Assembly (NCBI RefSeq): GCF_000626635.1
Contig: NZ_CP007451.1
Location: 682,001-746,000 of the forward strand
Reading direction: 5' to 3'
Length of the DNA: 64,000 nt
From: Draconibacterium orientale
GTDB lineage: Bacteria; Bacteroidota; Bacteroidia; Bacteroidales; Prolixibacteraceae
The notes under the pieces were generated by a model that saw only the letters and a program-made list of their open reading frames with translations, was not told the DNA's origin and did not search any database. Positions 56,654-64,000 of this stretch are shown in pieces. The number at the start of each line of letters is the position of its first letter. The stretch's first letter is position 1. A program made the translations under genes and the position numbers.

Positions 56654-56685
56654 CTACTAGCCATTAGCTTCTAGCCACTAGTAAA
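56651..56685. repeat. Heptad array left of four-helix-bundle gene 2 (TAGCnnn words)
   Basis: TAGCTAC, TAGCCAT, TAGCTTC, TAGCCAC, TAGTAAA in perfect register; the first unit starts with the permease stop codon TAG. Confidence 0.8.
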
Positions 56686-56736
56686 GAAAAATGAGTATTA
56701 GATCACGTAAATATTAACCTATAAAAACAAATTAAG

Positions 56737-57093
56737 ATGAAGAACTTTAAGAAGTTAAAAGTATGGCAGAAAGGTATTGAACTTGTTGTTGATATCTACA
56801 AAAACACCAACACATTTCCAAAAGAGGAAATGTATGGTTTGACGAGCCAGATCAAACGTTCTGCGATCTCTGTTCCTTCAAATATTGCAGAAGGATCCGG
56901 GAGAGGCTCCGATAAGGATTTTAATCGATTTTTGGATATCGCACTGGGTTCATCTTTTGAGTTAGAAACACAACTAACAATTGCAAAAAGATTGAATTTT
57001 ATTTCAGATAAAGATTTTTCAGAAATTATAAATAGTCTGGATGAAGAACAACGAATGATCGCCGGACTTCAAAAGAACTTAAAACAAAGCTAA
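56737..57093 (+). CDS. Four-helix-bundle (S23/bIVP) protein 2
   Basis: 118 residues. FKKLKVWQKGIELVVDIYKNTNTFPKEEMYGLTSQIKRSAISVPSNIAEGSGRGSDKDF is the full family signature (WQKG, FPxEExYGLxxQ, RSAxSVPxNIAEG), better conserved than in copy 1. The two copies are clearly different in sequence, so they were probably acquired separately. It sits between two permease genes that normally adjoin, again with a heptad array on each side. Role unknown. Confidence 0.93.
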   Translation: MKNFKKLKVWQKGIELVVDIYKNTNTFPKEEMYGLTSQIKRSAISVPSNIAEGSGRGSDKDFNRFLDIALGSSFELETQLTIAKRLNFISDKDFSEIINSLDEEQRMIAGLQKNLKQS

Positions 57094-57121
57094 TAGCTGG
57101 TAGCTAGAGGCTAGTAGCTCA
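57087..57121. repeat. Heptad array right of four-helix-bundle gene 2
   Basis: AAGCTAA (contains the stop codon), TAGCTGG, TAGCTAG, AGGCTAG, TAGCTCA; ends 2 bases before the next ATG. Its reverse complement reads TAGCCTC, TAGCTAC, CAGCTAT, the same words as the array at 56651. Confidence 0.8.
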
Positions 57122-57123
57122 TT

Positions 57124-58242
57124 ATGAAGACAATACTCTACATCCTGCAAAAAGAATTCCGGCAAATATTTCGGAATAAGACCATTCTTCCAATGATCTT
57201 TGTTGTGCCGATCATGCAAATGCTGATTTTAGTATTTGCGGCAACCTACGACATGAAACGTATCGATTTAGTTGTGGTTGATCACGATATGTCGGAAAAT
57301 TCGCGCCACCTGATCGCCCAATTTGATGGAATTCCGTTTTTTCATGTACATCATTTAGAGCAATCGGAGAAGCTGGCAGAAGAAAAGCTGCTAAATGACG
57401 AAGCAAATGCCATTCTTGTTTTCCCGGTTGATTTTGAACGCAACCTTATTCGAAACGACGAATCGAAAGTACAACTTTTAATAAATGCAATTGAGAGCAA
57501 CTCGGCGCAACTGATTTATGCATATTCGGCCAATATCATCGCCGATTTTAACAAAAACATTATTGCCGAATGGAAAGGAATCCCGGAATTTACGCCACCG
57601 GTAAAAGTTGAAATAACCGAGAATTACTGGTACAATCCCGAGCTGGATTACAAATGGTTTATGGCGCCCGGAATTCTGGCGATTCTGGTCACCATCATCG
57701 GGATGTTTATGTCGGGGATGAACCTGGTGCGCGAAAAAGAAATCGGCACCATCGAGCAACTGAATGTTACGCCTCTAAAAAAATACCAGTTTATTATTGG
57801 CAAACTTGTTCCTTTCTGGATAATTGGCCTGTTCGATCTGGCATTTGGGCTAACCATCGCCTGGCAGGTTTTCGACCTCCCCATTGTTGGAAGTTTGTTC
57901 ACCCTGTTTTTTATGGCCGGCATTTACCTCATCGGGGTGCTTGGCCTCGGACTGTTTATTTCTACAGTGGCCGACACGCAGCAACAGGTCATGTTCGTCA
58001 GTTTTTTCTTTATGATGATTTTTGTACTGATGGGAGGAATTTTCACACCCGTTGAAAGTATGCCCGATTGGGCACAATCCATCAACCGTCTCAATCCGAT
58101 CTACTATTTTATGCGCGTAATGAGGATGGTAATTTTAAAAGGTTCCGGTGTTGCCGATCTTTTACAGGAACTTGTTTCCTTATCGATTCTGGGCATTACA
58201 TTCTTAAGCCTGGCTATTTGGCGTTACCGAAAAACGGCATAG
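57124..58242 (+). CDS. ABC-2 family permease 2 (YbhS/YbhR-like)
   Basis: 372 residues, same plan as permease 1: N-terminal span (about 18-38, ILPMIFVVPIMQMLILVFA), large periplasmic part, five spans with FMAPGILAILVTIIGMFMSGMNLVREKEIGTIEQLNVTPL. Last gene of the efflux operon. Confidence 0.93.
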   Translation: MKTILYILQKEFRQIFRNKTILPMIFVVPIMQMLILVFAATYDMKRIDLVVVDHDMSENSRHLIAQFDGIPFFHVHHLEQSEKLAEEKLLNDEANAILVFPVDFERNLIRNDESKVQLLINAIESNSAQLIYAYSANIIADFNKNIIAEWKGIPEFTPPVKVEITENYWYNPELDYKWFMAPGILAILVTIIGMFMSGMNLVREKEIGTIEQLNVTPLKKYQFIIGKLVPFWIIGLFDLAFGLTIAWQVFDLPIVGSLFTLFFMAGIYLIGVLGLGLFISTVADTQQQVMFVSFFFMMIFVLMGGIFTPVESMPDWAQSINRLNPIYYFMRVMRMVILKGSGVADLLQELVSLSILGITFLSLAIWRYRKTA

Positions 58243-58327
58243 TTCACCCTGGTTAACTTTTTTAGGCTGAAATCGTTTATCTGTAAGCAGTATGGTGTGG
58301 TAGTGTAAATGTTACAAAGCGAAAATA

Positions 58328-59299
58328 ATGAGCGTAGAATTTAGTCTGGAGATAAAAGAACGTGAATATTTTGAGGAGGGCATTTTTCGTGTGCTCGACA
58401 AACTACATTCCGATTCTGCAAAATTTATAACCATCACTAAACGACCGCACTACTACATTCACGAGGTTCGAACCAATCTAAAAAAAATACGGGGCTTGTT
58501 GCGTTTACTTCGCCACGAAATTGGAGAAAACAGCTACAATGAAATGAACGCTTATTACCGCGACCTGGCGATGGAAGTTGCCCCTTTGCGCGACGATACT
58601 TCGCAAATTGAGCTCCTCCGGGAAATAAAACTAAAACTACGAAATCCTGCGGTTACAAAAGCGCTCGATAAAATTATTTCTCAACACCGCAGAAACAGGA
58701 AAACAGCGTTCGACCTTTTTAAACAATCGGGGCATGCCGAAGATATTAAGCAGATGATACTGGGCCTGCAGCAAATGATACATAATTTGAGCTTTACAGG
58801 CGATCCCGAATTTTTTATTCTTAAAAGCCTGCAACATGTTTACAAACGTGCACGGGGAGCATTTGAAACCACCGAATTTTTGAATGACGACGAGATTTAC
58901 CACTACTGGCGCAAACAGGTAAAATACCTGACATATCATTTAATGTTACTCAATAAAGCCTGGCAAAATTCCATTCGAACCTATATCAGCGATTTGAGTT
59001 TTCTGGGAAGTTCGCTCGGCAAACTGCACGACTTAAATTTGTTTCACGAGGCCATAAAAAGCAAAAACATTCAAATTTCGGATAAGGATTCACGCAAAAA
59101 GCTGATGCGTTATTTATACAACCGCCGATGGCTTTTAAGGAAGCAAGTTCATGCGCTTGGCGAACAATGTTTTATTGAAAGCAGCGAAGCTTTTTCCTTG
59201 CGTATTTTCGAGAACTGGCAAAACTCGGCGATGCACAAAAAAAAATTTAGTGGGCGCAAATCGAAGAATGACATTCGGTGCGAATGTGATAAAGATTAA
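58328..59299 (+). CDS. CHAD domain protein
   Basis: 323 residues, helical and rich in Arg, Lys and His. YYIHEVRTNLKKIRGLLRLLRHEIGENSYNEMNAYYRDLAMEVAPLRDDTSQIELL and YHYWRKQVKYLTYHLMLL are CHAD blocks; CHAD proteins bind inorganic polyphosphate. No CYTH domain is attached. It is followed, after two unrelated genes, by a Na/phosphate symporter. The stop overlaps the convergent DUF1697 gene end by four bases. Confidence 0.9.
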   Translation: MSVEFSLEIKEREYFEEGIFRVLDKLHSDSAKFITITKRPHYYIHEVRTNLKKIRGLLRLLRHEIGENSYNEMNAYYRDLAMEVAPLRDDTSQIELLREIKLKLRNPAVTKALDKIISQHRRNRKTAFDLFKQSGHAEDIKQMILGLQQMIHNLSFTGDPEFFILKSLQHVYKRARGAFETTEFLNDDEIYHYWRKQVKYLTYHLMLLNKAWQNSIRTYISDLSFLGSSLGKLHDLNLFHEAIKSKNIQISDKDSRKKLMRYLYNRRWLLRKQVHALGEQCFIESSEAFSLRIFENWQNSAMHKKKFSGRKSKNDIRCECDKD

Positions 59300-59847
59300 A
59301 CTTCTGTTTCTTTTGCCATTTCCAACAACGTTAACGTGGTTTTCCAATTGCGTGTGGTTGCACTCACTTTCAACTGGCTTTCGAAAAAGTTATTGTTGAG
59401 TTTGGTTTTTCCATAGCCGTGCGGACAGTATAAATAAACCGCACCCCCGAAAACCACAAATTCCTCTCCGGCTTTTACAGAGGAATTGATTTTTTCGTTA
59501 TTCTCTTTTGCCGGAGTCTCTTTTAAAAAAGTAACATGCAGAAATTTGGCCTCTTTGTTTTCATCGCCAGCAAATGGATTGCTTTTAATGATGTTCGCCA
59601 ATTCTACTTCATCTAAAACCAACACCGGCACATCAAATCCAAAGTCTTTCTGTATTTGACTGTTGATCAATTCTTCCAAATTACCGGAACTTGTTAGCTG
59701 GTAACGAAAAACAACATTCCCGCTTTGAATATAGGTTTGTACTTTTTCAAATCCCAAATTCGTAAAAGAGGATTTCAGTGCATCCATCTTTATTTTATTT
59801 TTTCCGCTAACATTTATCCCGCGCAAAATGGCAATATACGTGTTCAT
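59296..59847 (-). CDS. DUF1697 family protein
   Basis: 183 residues from the ATG at 59847 (MNTYIAILRGINVSGKNKIKMDALK is the usual family start); an ATG 21 bases upstream adds 7 residues. Further blocks: LGFEKVQTYIQSGNVVF, FGFDVPVLVLDEVELANIIKSNPF, YCPHGYGKTKLNNNFFE and TTRNWKTTLTLLEMA. Cytosolic, function unknown. Convergent with the CHAD gene. Confidence 0.92.
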   Translation of the reverse strand: MNTYIAILRGINVSGKNKIKMDALKSSFTNLGFEKVQTYIQSGNVVFRYQLTSSGNLEELINSQIQKDFGFDVPVLVLDEVELANIIKSNPFAGDENKEAKFLHVTFLKETPAKENNEKINSSVKAGEEFVVFGGAVYLYCPHGYGKTKLNNNFFESQLKVSATTRNWKTTLTLLEMAKETEV

Positions 59848-59937
59848 GCCTTTACAACAATATGCCACTAAATTGGTTGTATAGATAAAATGGAAAAGCC
59901 GGAAAACGGTTGGTTAAAAAAGAAAATCCGTTTTTAC

Positions 59938-60822
59938 ATGAAACGAAAACAATTTTTAAAAACAGTAATGGCAGCAGTGCCGCTAACAGTTGCAGGAATG
60001 AAACTTAATGCATTAAATAAAATAACAGAATCGTTGGAGAATACTCCAAAAATGCCGGTGTTGTTTCTTGGCCACGGAAGCCCGATGAATGCCATCACCG
60101 AAAACGAATTTGTGCGGAGTTTCAGAAAGGTTTCTTCCGAAATTGAAAAGCCAAAAGCAATCATTGTTGTGTCGGCACACTGGGAAACGCAGGGAACACG
60201 CGTTACCGCAATGGAACAACCAGGTACCATTCACGATTTTGGCGGTTTCCCTCAGGAACTTTATAATGTACAATACCCTGCACCGGGAATGCCACTGTTG
60301 GCGCAGGAAGTAAAAAACATGGTACAACAAACCCCGGTTCATCTCGACGATAAATGGGGCCTCGATCATGGTGCCTGGTCGGTAATCAGGCACATGTACC
60401 CCGATGCCGATGTTCCGGTAATTCAGCTGAGTTTGGGTTACAGAAAAACGCCACAGCAACATTATACACTTGCACAAGAGCTGAAAAAACTGCGTGATAA
60501 AGGGATTTTGATTGTGGGCAGTGGCAATAATGTGCACAATTTACGGATGGTACATTGGGGCAAACTGAACGAGAATTTTGGTTTCGACTGGGCCAACGAA
60601 GCCAACGAAAAAATGAAAGAATTGATACTGAGTGGCAATCACCAGGAATTAATCAATTATTCAAAACTGGGCAAGGCTTTCCAGTTATCAATACCAACAC
60701 CCGAGCACTATTTGCCTTTGCTTTATGCACTGGCATTACAAGACAAAAAAGATGATATAAGTATTTTTAATGATGAACCGGTTGGAGGATCATTAGCAAT
60801 GACATCGGTAAAAATCGGATAA
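59938..60822 (+). CDS. 4,5-DOPA extradiol dioxygenase-like protein (YgiD/DODA family)
   Basis: 294 residues from the ATG at 59938 (MKRKQFLKTVMAAVPLTVAGM, an exported or Tat-like leader); an ATG at 59890 would add 16 residues. Class III extradiol dioxygenase marks: FLGHGSPMNAI, VVSAHWETQGTRV and IHDFGGFP with His metal ligands, LDHGAWSVI and QLSLGYRKTPQQHYTL. It opens catechol-type rings using iron or zinc. The natural substrate is not known. Confidence 0.9.
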   Translation: MKRKQFLKTVMAAVPLTVAGMKLNALNKITESLENTPKMPVLFLGHGSPMNAITENEFVRSFRKVSSEIEKPKAIIVVSAHWETQGTRVTAMEQPGTIHDFGGFPQELYNVQYPAPGMPLLAQEVKNMVQQTPVHLDDKWGLDHGAWSVIRHMYPDADVPVIQLSLGYRKTPQQHYTLAQELKKLRDKGILIVGSGNNVHNLRMVHWGKLNENFGFDWANEANEKMKELILSGNHQELINYSKLGKAFQLSIPTPEHYLPLLYALALQDKKDDISIFNDEPVGGSLAMTSVKIG

Positions 60823-61118
60823 AAACGTTTCAGGCAGATTGTACAAATTTTCGCACAAATTGAATTTCCTGGAATCAGCGCTTTCAGCGCAATCAAATAG
60901 CATTTTAATAGTGTGCCTGCAATTTCCCTGCTCCCGAAATTGCAGCAATTTCTTATCTCCTTAATTTATGTAGAACCAACTGAATAATTTACAAAATTTT
61001 AAATGCCTGTTTTTAAGCCACATAACAGGTGTAACAATCGCAACAAGTAAATCAAGTCAGAAATTTCTCCCATATTTTTTCGATTATCCCTACTTTCGCC
61101 GTTTTAAATTCACCAAGA

Positions 61119-62807
61119 ATGGACTATTCTTTACTTGATTTTCTGACCTTAATCGGGGCACTGGGACTTTTCCTTTATGGGATGAAACTGATGAGCGAAG
61201 CGCTGCAAAAAGTGGCAGGCGGCAAACTTCGCAACTTTTTGGCCGCCATGACTTCCAATCGGTTCATGGGCGTAATAACCGGGCTATCAATCACCGCCAT
61301 TATTCAATCGTCGAGTGCAACTACGGTAATGATTGTTAGTTTTGTGAATGCAGGGCTTCTTACACTTACCGAATCGGCCGGTGTAATTATGGGAGCAAAC
61401 ATTGGCACAACCGTTACCGCCTGGATCATCTCCATTCTTGGCTTCAAAGTAAAAATGAGCATCCTGGCCTTCCCAATCATTGGTATCGGTTTCCCCTTGG
61501 TGTTTTCCAAAAAGACCCGAAACAAATCGTGGGGCGAAGTGCTGGTTGGTTTTGCCTTACTTTTTATTGGTTTGGAAAGTTTAAAAGCGAGTGTACCTAA
61601 TATCGGCGATAACCCTGAAATTCTGGAATTTCTGAAAAACTTTACCGGAATGGGATTGGGGTCGAGCCTGATCTTTTTACTTATAGGCACCCTGCTTACC
61701 GTTGTTATTCAATCGTCGAGTGCAACAATGGCGCTAACGCTGGTAATGTGTAATAATGGCTGGATACAATTCGACCACGCGGCGGCCATGGTGCTTGGCG
61801 AAAATATTGGCACAACAATAACCGCTAATATAGCCGCTACGGTGGCCAACTCATCGGCAAAACGCGCTGCACGAATACACTTTCTGTTCAATGTAGTAGG
61901 TGTAATATGGGTGCTTTCCATATTCCCGTTTTTCCTGCGCGGAATAGATACCATTACACAATCAATAACCGGAAGTTCGGCATTTAACAACGCCGGGGCC
62001 GTTCCAATTGCCTTGTCGTTTTTCCATACTTCGTTTAATATTTTGAATGTACTGTTTCAGATATGGTTTGTTCGCTTCCTGGTAAATATGGTACAGAAAT
62101 TAGTACCGGAGAAAGAAGATGAAGAAGAGTTCAAACTCAGGTACATCAAATTCGGAATGCTGAACACCAGCGAATTATCGTTACTTCAGGCCAAAAAGGA
62201 AATTATAGTTTATGCCCAGCAAACAAAAAAACTATTTTCCAGAGTTAATAACATGCTCGAAGAGGAAAACGAGCGAAAACTGGTAAAACAGTTCAATAAA
62301 ATGGAAATTGGAGAAGATAAAAGCGACCAAATGGAAGTTTCCATTGCCAGTTATCTCACCAAAGTTTCGGAAGGTGTATTGAGCAAACAATCGTCGAAAA
62401 GTATCAGCTCGATGCTTCGTATTGTTGACGAAATTGAAAGTATTGGCGATTCATGCCTTAACATTGGCCGGGCTTTGCTACGAATCAGCGATAAGAAGGA
62501 AACGCTGACTCCGAAAATGAAAGAAAAAGTGTCGGAAATGATTAAAATGGTCGATAAGTCGATGAACATTATGATCGAAAACCTGAATAAAGACAATACC
62601 GAAGTTGATATAACAGAGGCCGAGGCTATTGAAAAACAAATTAACCGGTTCAGAGATAAACTACGGAAAGACCACGTTGCCAAAATAGAAAATGAAAAAT
62701 ACTCGTACCAAATAGGTACCTTATACAAAGATATTTTCTCGGGGCTGGAAAGACTGGCTGACCATGTTTACGATGTAACTGTTTCGATTATCGATTATAC
62801 TGACTAG
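61119..62807 (+). CDS. Na/Pi cotransporter family protein with PhoU-like domain
   Basis: 562 residues. Eight or nine membrane spans with two inverted repeats carrying the signature QSSSATTVMIVSFVNAGLL and QSSSATMALTLVMCNNGWI; GANIGTTVTAWI and GENIGTTITANI are the paired GxNIGT motifs. From about 345 a PhoU-like helical domain follows. It takes up phosphate with Na+. A terminator-like sequence was not seen; the TonB receptor ends convergently 13 bases later. Confidence 0.94.
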   Translation: MDYSLLDFLTLIGALGLFLYGMKLMSEALQKVAGGKLRNFLAAMTSNRFMGVITGLSITAIIQSSSATTVMIVSFVNAGLLTLTESAGVIMGANIGTTVTAWIISILGFKVKMSILAFPIIGIGFPLVFSKKTRNKSWGEVLVGFALLFIGLESLKASVPNIGDNPEILEFLKNFTGMGLGSSLIFLLIGTLLTVVIQSSSATMALTLVMCNNGWIQFDHAAAMVLGENIGTTITANIAATVANSSAKRAARIHFLFNVVGVIWVLSIFPFFLRGIDTITQSITGSSAFNNAGAVPIALSFFHTSFNILNVLFQIWFVRFLVNMVQKLVPEKEDEEEFKLRYIKFGMLNTSELSLLQAKKEIIVYAQQTKKLFSRVNNMLEEENERKLVKQFNKMEIGEDKSDQMEVSIASYLTKVSEGVLSKQSSKSISSMLRIVDEIESIGDSCLNIGRALLRISDKKETLTPKMKEKVSEMIKMVDKSMNIMIENLNKDNTEVDITEAEAIEKQINRFRDKLRKDHVAKIENEKYSYQIGTLYKDIFSGLERLADHVYDVTVSIIDYTD

Positions 62808-62820
62808 ACTTTAGCTGCAT

Positions 62821-64000
62821 TTACAACTCAATATTCAGAAACACGGCCGGTGTAAACGAAATCGCATCGGAATAAACACCAATAAGACTAAGCTCGTCGA
62901 TGGTGCTAATTCTTATATTCGAGTATTTAATGTTCCCGGTATTAAATATATTCAGGACTGAAATTCCGGCTTCGGCTTTTACTTTTCCCGGCCTGAATTT
63001 ATAAACCAAAGCCGCATCCAGCCTGCTGTAGGCTTTATCGAAATTCAGGTCGTTATCAACTTCCAGATCATAGCGCTCGAAACCGGAACCATAAACATAA
63101 TTTGCCGACAGATAAAACGATTTATAATTGTAAACCCCCGCAAATTTTAGCTCGTGTTTTTGCTGATGTGGTGCCGGCTGCCAGGTATTTATCCGGAAAT
63201 ACGGGAACTGCTCTTCCGCATTACTTAAGGTGTACGAAATCCAGGCCATGTTACGTTTGTATTCTTTTTTCAGAAAAATATCGAGGCCTTTGCTTCGTGC
63301 CTTTCCTTCGTAAAAACCCTCACTAACAAGCAAATTTCCATTTACGTAACGGCTCAATCCATCGGTAGTTTTATAAAAAGCTTCAGCACTGGCTGTAAAT
63401 CCGTTTCGCTGATAGGATAATCCGGCCACAAAATGTTCGGCACTTAAAACCGGAACTTGCTCCTCATCGGAGTTTGTCCAAAACTCGGTGTAATTATTGG
63501 TACTGTCGAGCACCGTTGTTTTCGATATAAACTGATTATACAGCCCCCACGAAGCATTTATTTTCAGATCATCAAAAACAGAAAACGATGCCGAAACACG
63601 TGGCTCTACATACCATTTACCAGGCTTGGTGTTATAAATAGCCCGCACCCCGGTTTTTAATTCCAGCAACTCACCAAACGGATATTCATCCTGCAAATAC
63701 GAATAAATGCGCGGCGATTGGTTATTAATGTTAATCTGTTGTTTGCCATCGGAAAAACGCGCTAATTCAACCTTGTTATTAATTGCGCCGGTACCAATCA
63801 GTAAACGATGTCCCCGGCGAAAATTCAAGGTATGTTCGGCATTAAAACTTAGTTCGTCCACCGTATTTTCCGCGTCCAAATCATTTAACGTCGTAATGTT
63901 TCCGTTTTGGTTATTTTCGGTTTGCGCCTTTTGGTACAACTCACGCCCAAATGCCGAATAGGCAACAGTCAGGTTTGTAGCATCTCCGTTATTCCAGGGA
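62821..64000 (-). CDS. TonB-dependent receptor, C-terminal part
   Basis: Partial: the stop is at 62821 and the frame stays open to the right edge (about 393 codons), so the true start lies outside. The sequence is barrel strands throughout (EYPFGELLELKTGVRAIYNTKPGKWYVEPRVSASFSVFDDLKINASWGLYNQF, SRLDAALVYKFRPGKVKAEAGISVLNIFN), as in TonB receptors with a carboxypeptidase-like N-terminus. It ends in Leu, not the usual aromatic residue. Substrate unknown. Confidence 0.9.
   Translation of the reverse strand, partial: PWNNGDATNLTVAYSAFGRELYQKAQTENNQNGNITTLNDLDAENTVDELSFNAEHTLNFRRGHRLLIGTGAINNKVELARFSDGKQQININNQSPRIYSYLQDEYPFGELLELKTGVRAIYNTKPGKWYVEPRVSASFSVFDDLKINASWGLYNQFISKTTVLDSTNNYTEFWTNSDEEQVPVLSAEHFVAGLSYQRNGFTASAEAFYKTTDGLSRYVNGNLLVSEGFYEGKARSKGLDIFLKKEYKRNMAWISYTLSNAEEQFPYFRINTWQPAPHQQKHELKFAGVYNYKSFYLSANYVYGSGFERYDLEVDNDLNFDKAYSRLDAALVYKFRPGKVKAEAGISVLNIFNTGNIKYSNIRISTIDELSLIGVYSDAISFTPAVFLNIEL

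Noticed and set aside
54216..57093. Diversity-generating retroelement around the four-helix-bundle genes
   Set aside because: No reverse transcriptase and no template/variable repeat pair is present nearby; only the fold is shared with Avd.

Overview
The window looks like a chromosome segment of a free-living Bacteroidota, most likely of the Marinilabiliales/Prolixibacteraceae type. The grounds are a SusC-type receptor, a hybrid two-component system, a CTnDOT-like integrase with Ser at the Arg-I position, HU-HIG, DUF6261, DUF4301 and OlsF-like proteins, and promoters of the TTG-N19-TAnnTTTG form. The taxon is inferred from gene families, not from a marker gene.

Layout. 1-7.0 kb (minus) is the edge of a polysaccharide-utilisation locus: SusC N-terminus, a secreted GH43/beta-helix protein and its hybrid two-component regulator. 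7.7-9.3 kb is a tyrosine recombinase next to tRNA-Lys(UUU), with a cluster of GGTCTCTTT boxes between them. 9.6-15.6 kb is a sulfate uptake and activation cluster (SLC13 permease, cysD, cysN with a degenerate APS-kinase domain, a nucleotide-sugar epimerase). 15.7-20.4 kb holds a DSP-like phosphatase, HU, RDD, two lipoproteins, RNase P RNA and an Smr protein. 20.6-27.2 kb holds queA, a tandem SGNH hydrolase, an acyl-CoA synthetase and a lone trpB. 27.2-33.4 kb is the accessory part: an IS4-family transposase, a membrane protein, HNH and Mrr-type nucleases, a 42-bp-period palindrome array and DUF6261. 33.4-49.3 kb is housekeeping: ABC-F, YwbE, OlsF-like acyltransferase, frameshifted ygiQ, DUF4197, TIGR01212 radical SAM, DUF4301, TPR, DUF368, aroE, a low-MW phosphatase, MaoC and EamA. 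49.4-58.2 kb is DUF1080 plus a TetR-controlled YbhGFSR-like efflux operon interrupted twice by four-helix-bundle genes. 58.3-64 kb holds CHAD, DUF1697, DODA-like, Na/Pi symporter and a TonB receptor C-terminus.

The most unusual content lies between genes. At least 15 short arrays are built on a strict 7-bp period with changing words (GGATACT, CAGTnnn, TAGCnnn, CTTTTnn and others). They fill whole operon gaps, one lies inside the epimerase coding sequence, and inverted pairs flank both four-helix-bundle genes of the efflux operon. Two other regular arrays stand out: seven AAACA-nn-TGTTT boxes at exact 42-bp spacing before DUF6261, and five to six TCACTTG boxes at exact 22-bp spacing between HU and RDD. 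I know of no described function for any of these three.

All calls come from reading sequence and recalled family features. No search was run, and domain borders are approximate.
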